A DNA stretch of 64,000 nt from the NCBI RefSeq assembly GCF_019320115.1, contig NC_089598.1:27013491-27077490 (forward strand), in the 5' to 3' direction. The notes beneath the pieces are model-generated. The model saw only the letters and a list, made by a program, of their open reading frames with translations. It did not search any database and was not told the origin of the DNA. The position numbers were made by a program, and so were the translations under genes. Shown here piece after piece: positions 44,828 to 57,984 of this stretch (its first letter is position 1; every line of letters begins with the position of its first letter). The DNA is from Miscanthus floridulus. Lineage: Eukaryota > Streptophyta > Magnoliopsida > Poales > Poaceae.

Positions 44828-47800
44828 ATGGATCGAGAGCAGATGCATCTGTCCTGAACAGACAAGCGGTACATGCATGACATCAGTCAGTTTATCACCG
44901 ATGCCAAAGCCCATGCTAAAAATGTGAACCCTGTCTTCTGCCAATGCAAAGATGACAAGAATCATAGGAACTTTCGTCAAATTGAGTCTATACGATCGCA
45001 CTTGATTACCAGGGGGTTTCATGCCAAACTATATGATATGGACTATGTATGACGAGGTTGGTGTGAATGTTCTGCAGGAAAACAATGATGACGTGGACAT
45101 GCCTGACGTAGCCATGCACGATGCTGACGAGGAACCCGGTGTCAACATGGAACCTATGTCCACAGTTAATAATGTGTTTAGGAACACGCTAGCTGACGAC
45201 ACCAAGGATAACGATGGCATTTCTCAGCTGCTACGTAATGTAGAGACCGGATGTCTTAATGAAAGACAGCTGAGAAAGCTAAAGAAAATAAGACAAGATG
45301 GCAAAACATCATTGTATAGGAATTGTCCAATGAGCAAACTGGAAGCCGACATCATGCTATTAGAGTTCAAATCGACAAATGGATTGAGTGATAAAGGCTT
45401 TGATCAGTTGTTAGGTATAATAAGGAAAATGCTCCTAGAAAAAACAAGTTGCCAGAAAAGACATACTTGGCCAAGCAATTGATCTGTCCCATCGGCCTCG
45501 AGGTTGAAAAAATCCATGCGTATTCCAATGATTGCATATTGTACCGTGGAGAAAAATACAAAGACTTGGACAAGTGCCCCAAGTGTGAAGCTCCATGGTA
45601 CAAGGAAGGGCCGTTAGATGAGGGTACCAAGACCAGAGGAGGTCCCGTAAAGGTCGTTTGGTATTTCCCTATAGCTCCCCGGGTGCATAGGCTGTTTGCA
45701 TATGTAAAGTCAGCCAAGCTGTTGCGCTGGCATGGCGAAGGGCATAAGAAAGATACAATGATGAGGCACCCCACTGATGGGCATGACTGGAGGACTATCA
45801 ATACTATGTTCTATAAGGACATCGGTGAGAGGTAAGGCACATTTGGTTTGCTTTGAGCACAGATGGGATGAATCCTTTCGACTAGGTTAGAAGCAATCAT
45901 ATCACCTGGCCAGTGATGCTCTATATATACAACCTTACACCTTGGGTCTATATGAAACGGTCATACATCCAGATGCCACTACTGATCCAAGGGCCAAGAC
46001 AATCTGAGAATGACATCGATGTGTTTCTGGAACCGGTGATCGATGAACTAGTAGAGATGTTTGAAAAGGGTGTGCCGGATATTTGGGACGAGTATAAAAA
46101 GGAACATGTCACGATCAAGGGAGTACTTATCGCTACAATCACCGACCTGCCAGGTCGAGGTTCGTTGTCCGGAGAGAAGACAAAAGGCTATATTGGATGT
46201 GTCGAGTGCTTGGACGACACCGATGCGGTAAATCTACCAAATAACTCAAAGATTGTTTATATGGGACATCGTAGGTTCCTACCTAAGGATCACCCTTACC
46301 GTAGGAACAGAAAAGATTTAAATGGTACTATTGAGAAATGCTTAGCTCTAACATATTGAGACGGGCCTGTGATACTTTGAGAACTCAACAAACTAGAGGT
46401 TGTCCTTGAAAAGGGGGACAATGCAGTAGCAGCGCCTGATGGGAGTGTTTGGAAGAAAAAATCGGTTTGCTAGAAACTACCTTACTGGCCATTTCTGAGT
46501 GTACGCCATTGTCTTGATCCCATGCACATCACTAAAAACATGTACGTTAACACTCTTAACACCTTGATGGACATCGGGGGGACATCGAAGGATTCACTAG
46601 CCACACGTCTGGACATGCAACACTTAGGAATCAGGAAGGAATTGCATCCCGTGGAGCTAGAGAATGGCCAGTTCGAACTTTTGATTGCATCATGGACATT
46701 GAAGAAGGAAGAAAAGCATACGCTTATTTCTTTCTTTAATGAACTCAAAGTCCCAACGGGCTACTGTGCGAACCCGAAGAGGCTAGTGAACATGAGAGAA
46801 CTCAAGTTCAACTATGGCCCTATGAAGGCCCATGACTATCATGTCATTATGACTCAGCTGCTCCCTGTTACACTGCGTGGTATCCTCCCCCCAAAGGTTA
46901 GCGCCCCAATCATAAAGCTTTGCTTATTCTTCAACGCGATCTCAAAAAGGTCATTGATGTGTCCACGCTAGAGCAGCTGCAGCGGGACATAGCCGAAACT
47001 CTCGTTAGGCTTAAGATGCATTTCCTGCCGACTTATTTTGATATCTCATTGTATCTGATCATTCATCTTGTTGACCAAATTAGAGCCCTTGGCCCAATGT
47101 ACCTGCATTAGATGTTCCCTTTCGAAAGATTGATGAAAGTTTTCAGGAGGTATGTTAGGAACAGATTCAGGCTAGAAGGGGGCATGATTGAAGGATGGTC
47201 AATGGAGGAGGCTATTGAGTTCTGCACATATTATCTAGACATCAAAAGGGTCGGAGTTCTAGAATCTCATCATGAGGAAAGACTACATGGCAAAGGAATG
47301 ATCAGGGATAAATCTGTTAAAGTAGATGACCCTGTTTATTTCAGACAGGCATAGTTCACTGTTTTCTAGCAAGCTGAGGGTGTGATGCCATACATTGATG
47401 AGCACAGGCAATCACTGCAAACTCTGTATCGAGCAAGTCACAGGCTTGGCTGGATAAAAAACATAAAGAGGAATTTGTCAGCTGGTTGTGACATTGCTTG
47501 CTTGGAATAAAGTTGGATAATCAACTGGATGCCTTAGCCAAGGGGCTTTCGAGTACATCTCTTAAGTACCAAGGGTATAAGATCAATGGATTCACATTTT
47601 ACACAAAAAAGCAAGTTGGAAAGAGCACATACCAAAATTGTGGTGTTTGTTTTGATGCTCACGACGAAAACGGCAACGTGCAGGCAACATACTATGGTTT
47701 CATAGAGGAGATATGGGAGCTAGCCTACGGTCCATTGAAGGCAGCTCTTTTTCGCTGCCAGTGGGTCCGGCTCGAGGAAATCAACACTGACAGCGAATGG

Positions 47801-48046
47801 TTCACTACTGTTGATCTCACTAAGACCGCATACAGAGATGACCCCTTTGTCCTTGCAAGAGATATTATGCAAGTCTTCTATGCAAGGGACAACAAGACAA
47901 AAGAAAGGATAAAAGTAGTCCTAGAAGGGAAAAGAAAGATTATCGGTGTTAATGGAGTGACGGACGAAGAAGACTACAGGGGCTATCAAGAAATGCATCC
48001 ATTTGGGGCGAACGTACCCCTACCTATCCTTCAAGAGGGTGATGAA
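44828..48046 (+). pseudogene. CACTA transposase, TNP2 family (PF13963, PF02992, PF13960, PF13952), main part
   Basis: From ATG 44828 (MDREQMHL) the segments match in order: the transposase-associated domain with CQCKDDKN and IRSHLITRGF (44830-45030, frameshift at about 45022); the TNP2 domain with LICPIGLEVEKIHAYSNDC (45476), the WYFPIAPRVHRLFA block (45660) and IYNLTPWVYMK, IQGPRQSENDID and YMGHRRFLPKDHPYR (45916-46300); DUF4218 with MFPFERLMKVFRRYVRNR (47112); and DUF4216 with YYGFIEEIWEL and CQWVRLEE (47690-47780). Stops and at least five frame changes break it, for example at 44855, near 45450, 45833, 46357, near 46970 and 47109. A solo LTR cuts it at 48046; the tail is at 57205. Transposase function is well established for the family; this copy is dead. 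Confidence 0.9.
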
Positions 48047-48785
48047 TGTAATACCCCTGGTGTTACGAGCTTGTTTAGCACCCCAATTTAGGCCTAAGAA
48101 AAATTTCCAAAATGAGTTTCTCGGGTTTTTAATTTAAAACGTACTTGAGGTGATAAGCGAATCCTGTGTGACTTAGTTTCACGGACTTAAGTAAACACCC
48201 AGGTTAAATTTCAGTGCGTAAAAATATTTAGGAATATCGAACGATAATCCTGACAAATAAATAGTGAATGGTTTGTTCTATTAGATTAAGCAGGAAAAAC
48301 AACCTTTATAAATAAAATAAAATTCATTAATAAATAGAACGATATACACATATATAACTTTTGAATCAAATTTGAATTCGAGCTTTGCTGAAGTTTTCCT
48401 GTGCCTAGACATGGCAAATTGTGTAAATTAGTAATCCATTATATATATATATATGTATATATATATAAATATAAAAGTATGACGATAACTCTACGCAAAG
48501 TGTCAGAAACGAGCTTCATTGATGTTTGAGCGTGTTGTTGCCTGCTCTGCTCGACGCTGTTCGCAGTCACCATGTCAGCACCGCCCACGTGCCTCTGTCT
48601 GCCTATGCTCCTCTGATCCTCTTTTTCCTTCTACCATGCATGCAGCTGAGGATTGAGACATAATAAAGGATACGAGAATTGATGGTGCTTGCAGGTCAGT
48701 TGTTGGATGCACGTGCTAAGAGATAGGCCAGGAAGCTAGCGTCTCATCCTTGCCTTGCCTCTCTCTGCCTTGCTTGTCTATCTGC

Positions 48786-51700
48786 TGTAACACCCTAGGT
48801 GTTTGCCACCAGTTAAGCAATGGGTTTGAGCTCGAACATGACATATTAAGTGATGATGAAAATGTCAAGGTCAAACCTATGGAAATGAGCCCCAACCTAA
48901 ACTTGGATATTGCACCCTTGCTTTACATATAGGCCCTTTTCACGATATATGCTTGGGTGGTGTTATTGGAATATCTTCATGAGTCTCACATCAATACCCA
49001 TCTATATTGATCCATGGAAAAGTTTCATGAAGTTTGGAATCAAAAAGTCACATGAAATGATAAGTTATATCCTTATTGGAATGATTTTACTAAGTGCTTG
49101 AATTGCACTATTAAGTAAATGGAAATGTAGGTCATCAATCAAACCTTGCAACCTTACCCAAATGACTCTAGATGAACTCTACAACAAAAGTCATGAAAGG
49201 TTCATGTTGAGCAGAAGTCAAGAAAATGCCTCAATCGGTCAATAACTCTAATTTAAGCTTTACAGTGATGATACTTTGACCTATGTTGACCAACCACTTA
49301 CAGTGCTTGCATGGAGTTGCACCTTTAATAAAAGTTGTAGCTCAGTTTGAGTAGAACAAACTTTGTTTAAAGGTCAAGACCTAGCTCAGTCTCTAACTTA
49401 GTCCAACCGAGCCCTCAAATTGGAATCCATTACTACTTTGGAGCTCGAAAAATTTGCTAAGTCCTCAATGGACTGAATGACTATTTTCAGGTTTCATGTC
49501 TCTACATTGAGGAACTAATATCTTGCAAACCGATCCGATCCATACCATGATCCTTTAAGAAAATTTGTAGTACTCATATAGCTATAACACATGGTGCAAT
49601 CAGTTGAACGAATAACGAATCGGTTTAGGAGATATAGGATGGGAAAGATGACATTTCAGTCGAATGTTTGAGGTGGTATTAGAAATTTGAATCCACAGTA
49701 GCAGCAGGAATGGCCGACCGTGTACTGGCGCTCAATGCCCCATGGCCTCTCATGCTCACCTGCATGCGTGCCGCGTCGCCTAGCTTATCGATTTGGAGAC
49801 CCGAGCACTCGCCCCTCTCCCATTCTTCCTCTCGCTCTCTGTCTCCTCTCCCATTCTCTGCCAGCGCCTGAGCGCGTCCACCATGGCAAACGAGTGGAGC
49901 TCCCCACCGCTGCTCGCTTCTTTCTCTTCCTCCACCCTGACTCGCCATCCTCTGCTCGCCCCAAGCCAGGCGCCTCCGTCGCCTCCTCCCTTGCCTTGCT
50001 GCCACGCACAACTATGTCCGCCATGGACGCCAGCCAAGCCGAAGCTTGGGCCGCTGCCGCACGAGCACGCGGCCTGGCCACTGCGCCCTGCCATGGCGCG
50101 AGCGGAGCCCAGCCGCGGGCGCGCTGTGGCCACCTGGTTTCACGCGGCTCGTCCTCGCTGCCCGTCGCGCCCCACAGCGTTGCCGCCGTCAGTCTACGCG
50201 TAGCCGAGCCGCATGCACACGTGGCCAGCCCTCCACACTCCTCCTCAGGCCGAGCCGAGGGCACCATCGGGTGCGCACGGGACCGTACTTGCTCCCCGCC
50301 ACTCGTCGCCATCGACTGCCGCCTCTCCGGACGGATTCGACGAAGTCTAGTGCCTCCTCTGCTCCCAGACCCCATCAAGGACCTCGCGCAGCAATTCGAC
50401 AAAAGGAGAGGGCCTTTCTGCAGAACCTGTGACTCATGTGAATAGTGCCATAAGGACTGGTTTGTAATTATTTTGCAGGAACTTTGGAAATTCATAGTAA
50501 ATCGTAGAAAATTCGTAAAATAGTAAATGAGGACTTTTTGGAATCCTTGTGAAATTGTCTATGTAGTGGATCTATAATATGGCATATTTTAGTTTAAATA
50601 TTTTGTGGTAAAAAATAGATTTGTGCAGTAAGGTTGTAATGCTAGTTGAATTTGTTATTTTTCATAACTATAGATCTAGGGCTCCAAATGAAGTGAAATT
50701 TTTGTGGCATACTACTCATGTGATAGTTGATGTGTGGTAAAAATTTCATGAGTATTGGGTGAAGTATGAGTGAGTTATTGGTTTATCTCGCTCTCACATG
50801 ATTTCTTGCTTTAGCAACTTGTTCTTTTCATAGAGGTTGCTATACATATTCAAATGGAGTAAAATTTGTACAGTATACTATTGAGAGGATATGTGAGCCA
50901 CTATAATTTTGGTAGAATTTATTGTATACTTTTGGTATATGTTCATTAAGTCACCTTGTTATCTAAAATAAATTAAGAAATGCATTAAAAGAATTTATTT
51001 GGTCATAGAGACTAGATTTTCTGGTGTTCTTTAGTCATGTGTGAAATGTTGGTAAAGTTGGTTTTGCCCAATTATGAATTTGCAATATAAGTTAATAATT
51101 ATTTTCTTGCCGATGTGGTTTATAGATAGATCTGAGAACTTAGCAAAGTTCTTCATGATAAGGTGCTTTGTTGTGAAACTTGTTTATACAAAAGTTGTAG
51201 ATAATTTATGTATCTAACTGCTATTAAAATTTGGTATCATTTGGCTGAGTAGTGTTTGAGTTACAACTATTTAAAGTTAGAATACAGGATTTGTTGCTCT
51301 CTGTTTTGTATGAACCAGTTTCTGTAAAGGTATAATTTCAACCTACTTAACTTGGGAATCATGCTATTATGGTTATAGATGAAATGTAGATAATTTCATA
51401 AGCTTTCCAAAATGTCTTCTTGCAAGTCATTTGGATTTGTGTAACTCCAGTTATAGCTAAATCTTGTAGCTGTTGTTTGCATGTCCAAAAATTGGCAGAT
51501 TTCAATTATAGTGTTTGCTGGTATATTGTTAAGTGTGACTTATGCCTTGAATGATGATTGAGTTAGAGCACCTGAGATCTTGGGAAACGTGTGTCATGCT
51601 TGGTGTTGTCGTCTTCTTTGCCACCTTAGCATGATAGATTGTGTGATGTTTAAGTTAAGCATCGCAAAGTACTTAAGTGTGTTAGTGTAAACTATGCTTG

Positions 51701-53441
51701 TCTTGCTTGCTATCTTGTGATGCGTCTCATGGTACTATTCTTCATATTTATGCACTTGTATATTGCATCTCATCTAGGTATGCTAGATGCACCATGTGAA
51801 GGATGTGATGTTGGAGCTGAACCCAAAGACGATGTATGGTGGACCTATCCCGAAGGTGGAAGGACTGGACAAGTGCTAGGACGGGAGATGCTCACTTAGC
51901 GAGTGTCATCTAATAAACACTAACCTAGTGTTGGATCCCAGGCAAGCCCCAAAGCATATTAAGCCTCCTAATTTCTGAAATGTAGTTAAAGTATTATTGT
52001 TACATATATATATTGTTGCATTAAGTTTAGGTGTTGGATGCAAACACTTGCTGCATTGGTTATCCAATCCTTGTCCAGATATTGATACCCTGAATCCCAT
52101 GTAGCCCAGGCTCGTGTAGTGCTTAGCCCTGCTTAAACATGGTAGAAGTCAGGTGATTTCTTGTCACCTGCGAGATATAGGAAGATACATATGGCACGGT
52201 TGGCTATATTTGCTATCGTGGAAAAGAACCGGTCTTAATTTGAAATGAAGACCGGACAGAGGCTTGCCGGTTTGTAGTGACTTCGTCTGTGTTGATTAAG
52301 GACTGAATCTTGGAGCCTTTCCTGTTCATATTGAATGCATGCCTCTCTCTTAGTTGGCCATGTCTGAAGACCGACCACGAAGCCGAGTAGCTCACCTCAG
52401 GCCAGGAGTCGATAAGTATAAAGTGCGCCTCGGAAGGGAGCCGTAGGTGTGAGTCCAAGGGCAGGTGATTTAAAAGTCCTGATCGTCCTAGCAGAAGGGT
52501 AAACCCTGAGAGTGCTGGCGCTAATCGAACCCGCGAATTTGGTTCCTGAGTTGTCCCAAAGGTGACCCACGGCTACCCTTGCTAAGTATGCCAGGGTGAG
52601 AGTTAGGAATACCCCCTCAACTGAGTTGTAATTCGATTCGAGTCGCCGTCTCTCCCGGTTAGTGAGAACTTAATGGGCTTATCTCCAAAGTAGATACACT
52701 AAATAACCTAATGGTTCAGAAATGATGATATGATGATGACAGCCTTATTATACCTGCTATGGTTAATATTGATTGCTCCTAATAAGTGAGTGCTCTAGTA
52801 CAGGTGCAAATCTAGTGGACAGGTAAATGATGATAACTTGATACTAAGATAAATTGGTTACTATATTCATAAGCTCTTTTATGCAACTGTGTCAAGCTAG
52901 CCCACCTCATAAGCCTTACATGATCCTTGGTGTCTTTTATTTCTGGTTTTGATGGGTAAGTTTAGCTGAGTACCTTCTTATACTCAGGGTTTATCTCCCA
53001 CCTGTTGTAGATGACTAGTTCTACTTTGGTTGCTGCAAGTACTGCCTTCTCCTAGCTGGGGATGAAGACTAGACCATTGGGCGTGGTCTCTACTAGTTCT
53101 CGTACCTGATGATGCTTTTGTGGGACATGACTCAGACTTGGCAATGTATTTGAAAACTATGAAGTTATGTACTAAACTATGTTGCTTCCGCACATTCGAA
53201 CTTGGTTTGTAATATTTTATTTGAACTCTGATGGATGTAATCCGAATGCTACTTGTGAAATGTTGTAACGAATGATGTGTTGTGTTGAATCACTACGATC
53301 TTGGTTTGTATGTCAAAAGTTGGTTGAAATCCTTCGTGATTTTCGGACTACTGGGATTATGGGAGCTTAAGTACAGGAATTTGATCACTTCGGTGATTGT
53401 TTTTGTACTTACGTTCTTATGATTTGGTCGGTTCTGTTACA
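48786..53441 (+). mobile_element. Solo LTR 1 (Tekay-like Gypsy, 4656 bp), TSD TCTGC
   Basis: It begins TGTAACACCC and ends GGTTCTGTTACA, so TGTAACA and TGTTACA form exact terminal inverted repeats. TCTGC flanks it at 48781-48785 and 53442-53446. There is no internal coding region; open frames between 49,680 and 50,500 lie in the GC-rich LTR zone also seen in the Tekay LTRs. The 3' part has a hairpin at 52966-52987 and a CACCTGTTGTAGATGAC stretch shared with solo LTR 2. It is inserted in solo LTR 2. Confidence 0.9.
52966..52987 (+). promoter_or_regulatory. Conserved LTR hairpin (solo LTR 1)
   Basis: CTGAGTA (52966-52972) pairs exactly with TACTCAG (52981-52987) around 8 nt. Compared with the Tekay LTR hairpin, the second pair is G-C where Tekay has A-T, a compensating change. 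Confidence 0.5.
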
Positions 53442-56400
53442 TCTGCTGCTCACATGGTCCCGTCACTTGGCTGTCTTGCATATTGGATGTGGCCATATCA
53501 CTTCCGTGTCGCTGCTGCTGCTCCCACTCTGCAGCGCTGCCTTCTTTTTCTTCCTCATGTTGCGTGCCGTGTCTGCAGCATTGCCATCGCCGGGTCGCCA
53601 TCCTTGCTGTTCCCTCCCTCTCTTTTCATCTGCCGCTCACAGGTGTTTCATAGGAGACATGATATGTGATGTAAAAACTCTGTCGGGTTTTACCATGCAT
53701 CAAGCTGGATTTGCCAAGCACGTACGCCTACCGTGGTTCTTGGAGAGAGACCAGACCAGGCCACACATCTGGGACGGGTTTTATTGATGACGACGCCGGT
53801 CGTCTCTGCCACGTTCCTGCAAGGCCAGGCCTGTGATCAGTACAGCATGGTCTTACCGCTAATAACTGGCGACCAGCCAGTCTCCAGCGACCTGCGTGGC
53901 CAGCAAACCAAGCTAGCTGCTTCTGCCACACGCCAAAGTGCCCGCTGCTGAGCTGTTAGCCCCCTACCTCCTTCACTAGTGCGCGCCCACCAGCACACCG
54001 GTGCCCCGCCGCCGCCTTTGGCGCACCGCGCAACGCACGCCCCCCTTGGCCCCTGGCCACACTGGTCCGCTGCCCCACAGCATGCGTCGTGCCTGCTGAC
54101 CTCCTATTGCCGCCTTGAGCTCCCAGCACCGTAGCCACAGCGCCTCGCCGACATCCGCGCCCCTCCCCGCGTGACCGCGCGCGAGCGCTGCTGCACCAGG
54201 TCGCCCCGCTGACATTCGTGTGCAGCTTCGCATCATCCTCGCCTCGCCGTGTCCGGTGTCACAACCACCATGGCCACCACCACCGGCCACGCACCTCCTT
54301 TCCTTCCCCATGCTAGCGCACGAGCACTGCCCCTCTGGAGCCGCTATTGCCGGCACTCCCGCAGTCACTGCCTGGGCCGCAGCCGACCGTGCCTGGAGTA
54401 ACACCATGAGCCCTCGCTGGACCACAGCCACAACGCCTCGCCGATTCATCCACTTCCGCCTAGCTATGTCGCGTCCCTGGTCCCATGGCTCCTCGGCGCC
54501 CGTGCCGCAGCGCCCGGCCGCACCGCGGTCCTCGTTGTCCTATGCACTGCCTCCATTACCGCTGTCGGCCGGTACTCCACTGGTGCTCTATTCGTGGAAG
54601 ATGACGAGGTGGGTAGAAGGGTAAGAGTTCAAGTAGATTTTTGTACGGGGGTTCTCAGTGCAAAATACTAGACTCACTTAAATAGTACGTTAGTACCGTA
54701 GATTGATTTAGAGGAAGCTCAGGGGCCTAATCGCTAAAATGCCACCGCTGTCTGTCTTGGCCGCGTGGGTCGGCGTTGCTGGGCCGCGCGTCTGTGGACC
54801 GTCGGTCCCCGCTAGGCCATGTGCTGCCCCTGCGCCTAGGCTGGCCTATGGCCGCCGTGGCTGGGCCACTCGCGCTGTGCGACCGCCCCGCCTGGGCTGC
54901 TTGCTCGCTGGGCTAGGCCGAGCTAGGCCGTTTTGGGCCCAAGGAGTTTTCGCTTTCTTTTTCGGTGTTTTGCAATTTTAATAACCGGCTGCATGCTTAG
55001 AAATTCAAAATAAATAGTAGAAAAATCATAAAAATACCAAACCAGTTTTGTTTAGTTCCTAAAATCATGATCTACCTGTTAGTATGTTTGGTTCACATAG
55101 TTTGATAATATTCTTGGAAACTCTATAATTAAGTTAAGGTGCTTAATATTGTAAAATATAAACTTGTAGGAATTTCCATGATAAATTGGTAATCTTGTTG
55201 GATCTAAAAATTTGTACAGTAGGCTCCTTGCAATATTAAGTAACCGCTGTAATTCTTGTAGCTCCAGAATAATTAGGTTGCTAGATAGATAATGATGCTC
55301 TATTTCAAATAATGAGTAAATCAGTAGAATGAAATAAAGAAACAACTTGGGTTTGTATAACTAAAACATCTGTTGGGAAATAACGTCTTATTTGACAACA
55401 TGGATACGTAGACCAGCGTTAGAGCTATCTCGTTAGCTTGTGAGGTGTGATCAGGTTTCTAAGTATTTTGGCTGTCATTAATTATTTACATCTATGCATT
55501 TGCATCAATGCATATCATATAGGTACGATGATGGATCAACGGATCAATTGAAGGATGATTGGGAATCCGAAGATGGTGTAATGGTATTCTCTCCAGGAGA
55601 TGATGCAATGGGCTTTCTATCTAGTTGATGGTGGATGAGCTGGAGATGCAGATACTAACTTTTAATATATATCTTACCCAGGCAAGCCCCGGTGCATAAC
55701 CCCTACTTTTCTACAGTTTAAATTATAATTATGCATTAAGTTTTTAAGGAGTTGAATGAAACCCACTTGCATATATATCTTTATCCTATGAGTCTTACTA
55801 GTATGACAGGATCGCATAGAATGCTATGCTACAGGACTCCGGTAGAAGTCGAGTGATTGCCTGTCACTCGCGAGAGATAGGAAATATACTACTGTATTAT
55901 TATCACTTAGAAAATATAAATGGTGGAAAGGAAAAATGGTGACCGGACAGGGATATAGTTTGGGTATTGGTGGGTGTAAGAGGTTGTGTCACCGTGGACT
56001 CAGGGCATGGCTTGGTTACACTGCTTTCCCTATCTGGTCGGTTAAGGACCGATCGTTGCATAAGCCATCAAGGCAAGTCACAGACTTATTATCCCGAGCA
56101 CATACTTGGATATGGGCGCTTGGAAGACTTGTTGCTCTCTTATCGCGGATCTAGCTCTTTCTAGATCGACTGATTGGAGGCGGGGATGGTGGAGGTCCTT
56201 GCACCGCACTGAGTCTGGGACTCAGGGGCGGGGGCTTGGAGTCCAAGTTTGGACGGAGACCTGGACACCCGGGATAGGAGAGTGATGGGTTGGTCCTGCT
56301 TGTGCCTTGAGTACAAGCGGGGCGTGTGTTTTCGGGGTACCCAGCTGGGGGCATTGATTCGCGAATCGCCAGAAAATTTGATACGGCTTGTTTCATGCCT

Positions 56401-56650
56401 AGTATCGTAGTAAGAACTAAAGATGAAAGATGGAAGATGGAAAAAGGAAATCTGATTGCTTACCACCTGCTTGAAAGTAGCGCATGTGCTTACATAGAAT
56501 GGTTAGTTAATGAATCAATGTGGCTATTAATAAAAATCGACTATAAGGACGCACATTTAGTAATGCTTCCTGCAGATGCAATAAACCCATAAGCTAGATA
56601 GCTTTGCATATCCTTGGAGTCTTTTATTTTCTCCTGTTGAGTAAGTCTTG

Positions 56651-56672
56651 CTGAGTATAATTGAGTACTCTG
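56651..56672 (+). promoter_or_regulatory. Conserved LTR hairpin (solo LTR 2)
   Basis: CTGAGTA (56651-56657) faces TACTCTG (56666-56672), the same stem as solo LTR 1 with one mismatch, at the same place relative to the following CCTGTTGCAG stretch. Confidence 0.45.
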
Positions 56673-57204
56673 GGTTTTATTCCCCCTGTTGCAGGTGACA
56701 GGTGGATGCTAGAGCTGACCCTTGTGTGTGGATACTTCCTGGTGAGCTCAGCGAGGATTCCTTTATGCGACGATCGTAGTTTTTATTTATAACTCTCACT
56801 AAATATTTTTTATGAATGAAAGTGTTATAATCTGTTGTCATAGTTTATATATCAATGCTTCATCCTTTCATAAATAGGTATTTATTTCCGCTGTAATCCT
56901 GATCACATATTTATATTCTGCTGTTAATTTAAAGTGTTCATAACTCTGATAATATGATTACATTCCGTTGTATAATAATAAATGTTATACTCTGATGTAC
57001 ATGTAAAGTGATGTAAGAAATGGTTAAGAATGATGTAAGCTTTATTCTTTCATTTGTGATCCTGATGGTAAAAATGTGGATTTTTTTGTTCTCCCCTAGG
57101 GTGTGCCCAACGGAACCGAGTAATTTAGTGTTCTCCCTTGGGTGCTTAGTGTCTAATGGAAGACAAACACTCCTAGGGGCATTAGATTAGGCGGTTCTGC
57201 CACA

Positions 57205-57272
57205 ACGAACCTGCTTATGTACGAATTGATTACAATGAGGCCCTCATTGTTGATGCACCTAAAGATAGTTAG
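57205..57272 (+). pseudogene. CACTA transposase tail (end of DUF4216 region)
   Basis: Directly after the solo LTR the reading resumes with PAYVRIDYNEALIVDAP and a stop near 57270. Joining 48046 to 57210 restores a continuous frame across the target duplication, which shows that the LTR inserted in the transposase gene. Confidence 0.75.
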
Positions 57273-57547
57273 ATTATTGTTAACTATGTAATCATTATGC
57301 AGACATTGTATCAGTAATTCACACTGAGTATTTAATTTATATTTTATGTGCATCTCTACAATTTAATTATTGACTATGTATTCAAATATTAAGATGATGT
57401 TCACAAACACTATTATTTGATAATTATAGACCATTAATTAATTATCATAGAATTAAATAATCAAGACACAAATTTTTGTATTATTTTAGAATATAAACTA
57501 ACTGCATTATTTCTATTAATAAATAAAGAAAGAAAAGCAAACTAACC
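57273..57547. other. AT-rich DNA, nothing recognised
   Basis: Very AT-rich sequence after the transposase tail, with no frame, repeat or RNA gene that I can support. It may be the 3' untranslated end of the transposase gene. Confidence 0.5.
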
Positions 57548-57925
57548 GAACTCCCTATCCTAGCTCAACGGTTAAGGCCACGCACTCTGTACTCTAAGAC
57601 CCACGCTCGAATCTCAGGTGGGCAAAACTTTTTTGATTTTGAATTTATTATTTAGTAGCGCATTACAATGGGATAAAAAAAAATAAAACCATTCTAATCG
57701 AACTCCCTATCCTAACTCAGTGGTTAAGGCCGCACACTCTCGACCCCGTGACCCGTGCTCGAATCTCAAACGAGCCAAACTTTTTTGATTTTGCATTTAT
57801 TATCTAGTAGCGCATTATGATTGGATAAAAGAAAAAAATAAAACCATTCTAACCGAACTCTCTATCCTAACTCAGCGGTTAAGGCCGCACACTCTCGAAC
57901 CCGCGACCCGCGCTCGAATCACAGG
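57548..57925 (+). repeat. Three tandem tRNA-like units (A box and B box), plus strand
   Basis: Units of 152-155 bp each carry a good polymerase III A box, TAGCTCAACGG at 57561, TAACTCAGTGG at 57713 and TAACTCAGCGG at 57868. Each continues GTTAAGGC as in Leu/Ser-type tRNAs. About 35-45 bp later comes a weaker B box, GCTCGAATC(T/A)C, at 57605, 57757 and 57912. Units 1 and 2 end in TTTTTT (57629, 57781), a polymerase III terminator. Arms do not fold as an intact tRNA, so these are tRNA-derived or tRNA-mimicking repeats, not tRNA genes. The spacers between units also repeat (GCGCATTA(C/T) followed by GGGATAAAA or TGGATAAAA). Confidence 0.7.
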
Positions 57926-57984
57926 CGGGCCAAAAGGCTGCGATGGCAGGTGCCAAACCGACAATGTTTTTTTTTATATTTTTT

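Larger units (their letters stand above)
48047..57204 (+). mobile_element. Solo LTR 2 (Tekay-like Gypsy, about 4.5 kb), itself interrupted by solo LTR 1
   Basis: It begins TGTAATACCCC at 48047 and ends GGTTCTGCCACA at 57204. The flanks are ATGAA (48042-48046) and ACGAA (57205-57209), a 5-bp target duplication with one T/C difference. Removing solo LTR 1 leaves about 4.5 kb. No primer site, gag, pol or polypurine tract is present, so it is a recombination-derived solo LTR. Its 3' third has the layout of solo LTR 1, including the CTGAGTA hairpin at 56651 and CCTGTTGCAGGTGACAGG. It splits the DUF4216 part of the CACTA gene. ORFs at 54,000-54,980 come from GC-rich LTR DNA. Confidence 0.8.

Noticed and set aside
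49679..50495. ORFs of 110 to 241 codons on both strands
   Set aside because: They are in the GC-rich zone of solo LTR 1, as in the other Tekay-like LTRs, and lack motifs or splice-supported structure.
53397..54981. Open frames of 70 to 157 codons on both strands
   Set aside because: They fall in the second part of solo LTR 2, with GC-rich composition and no recognisable protein.
57548..57925. Genuine tRNA genes
   Set aside because: A box and tRNA-like D-arm text are good, but the B box is weak and acceptor and T arms do not pair, so only tRNA-like units are claimed.
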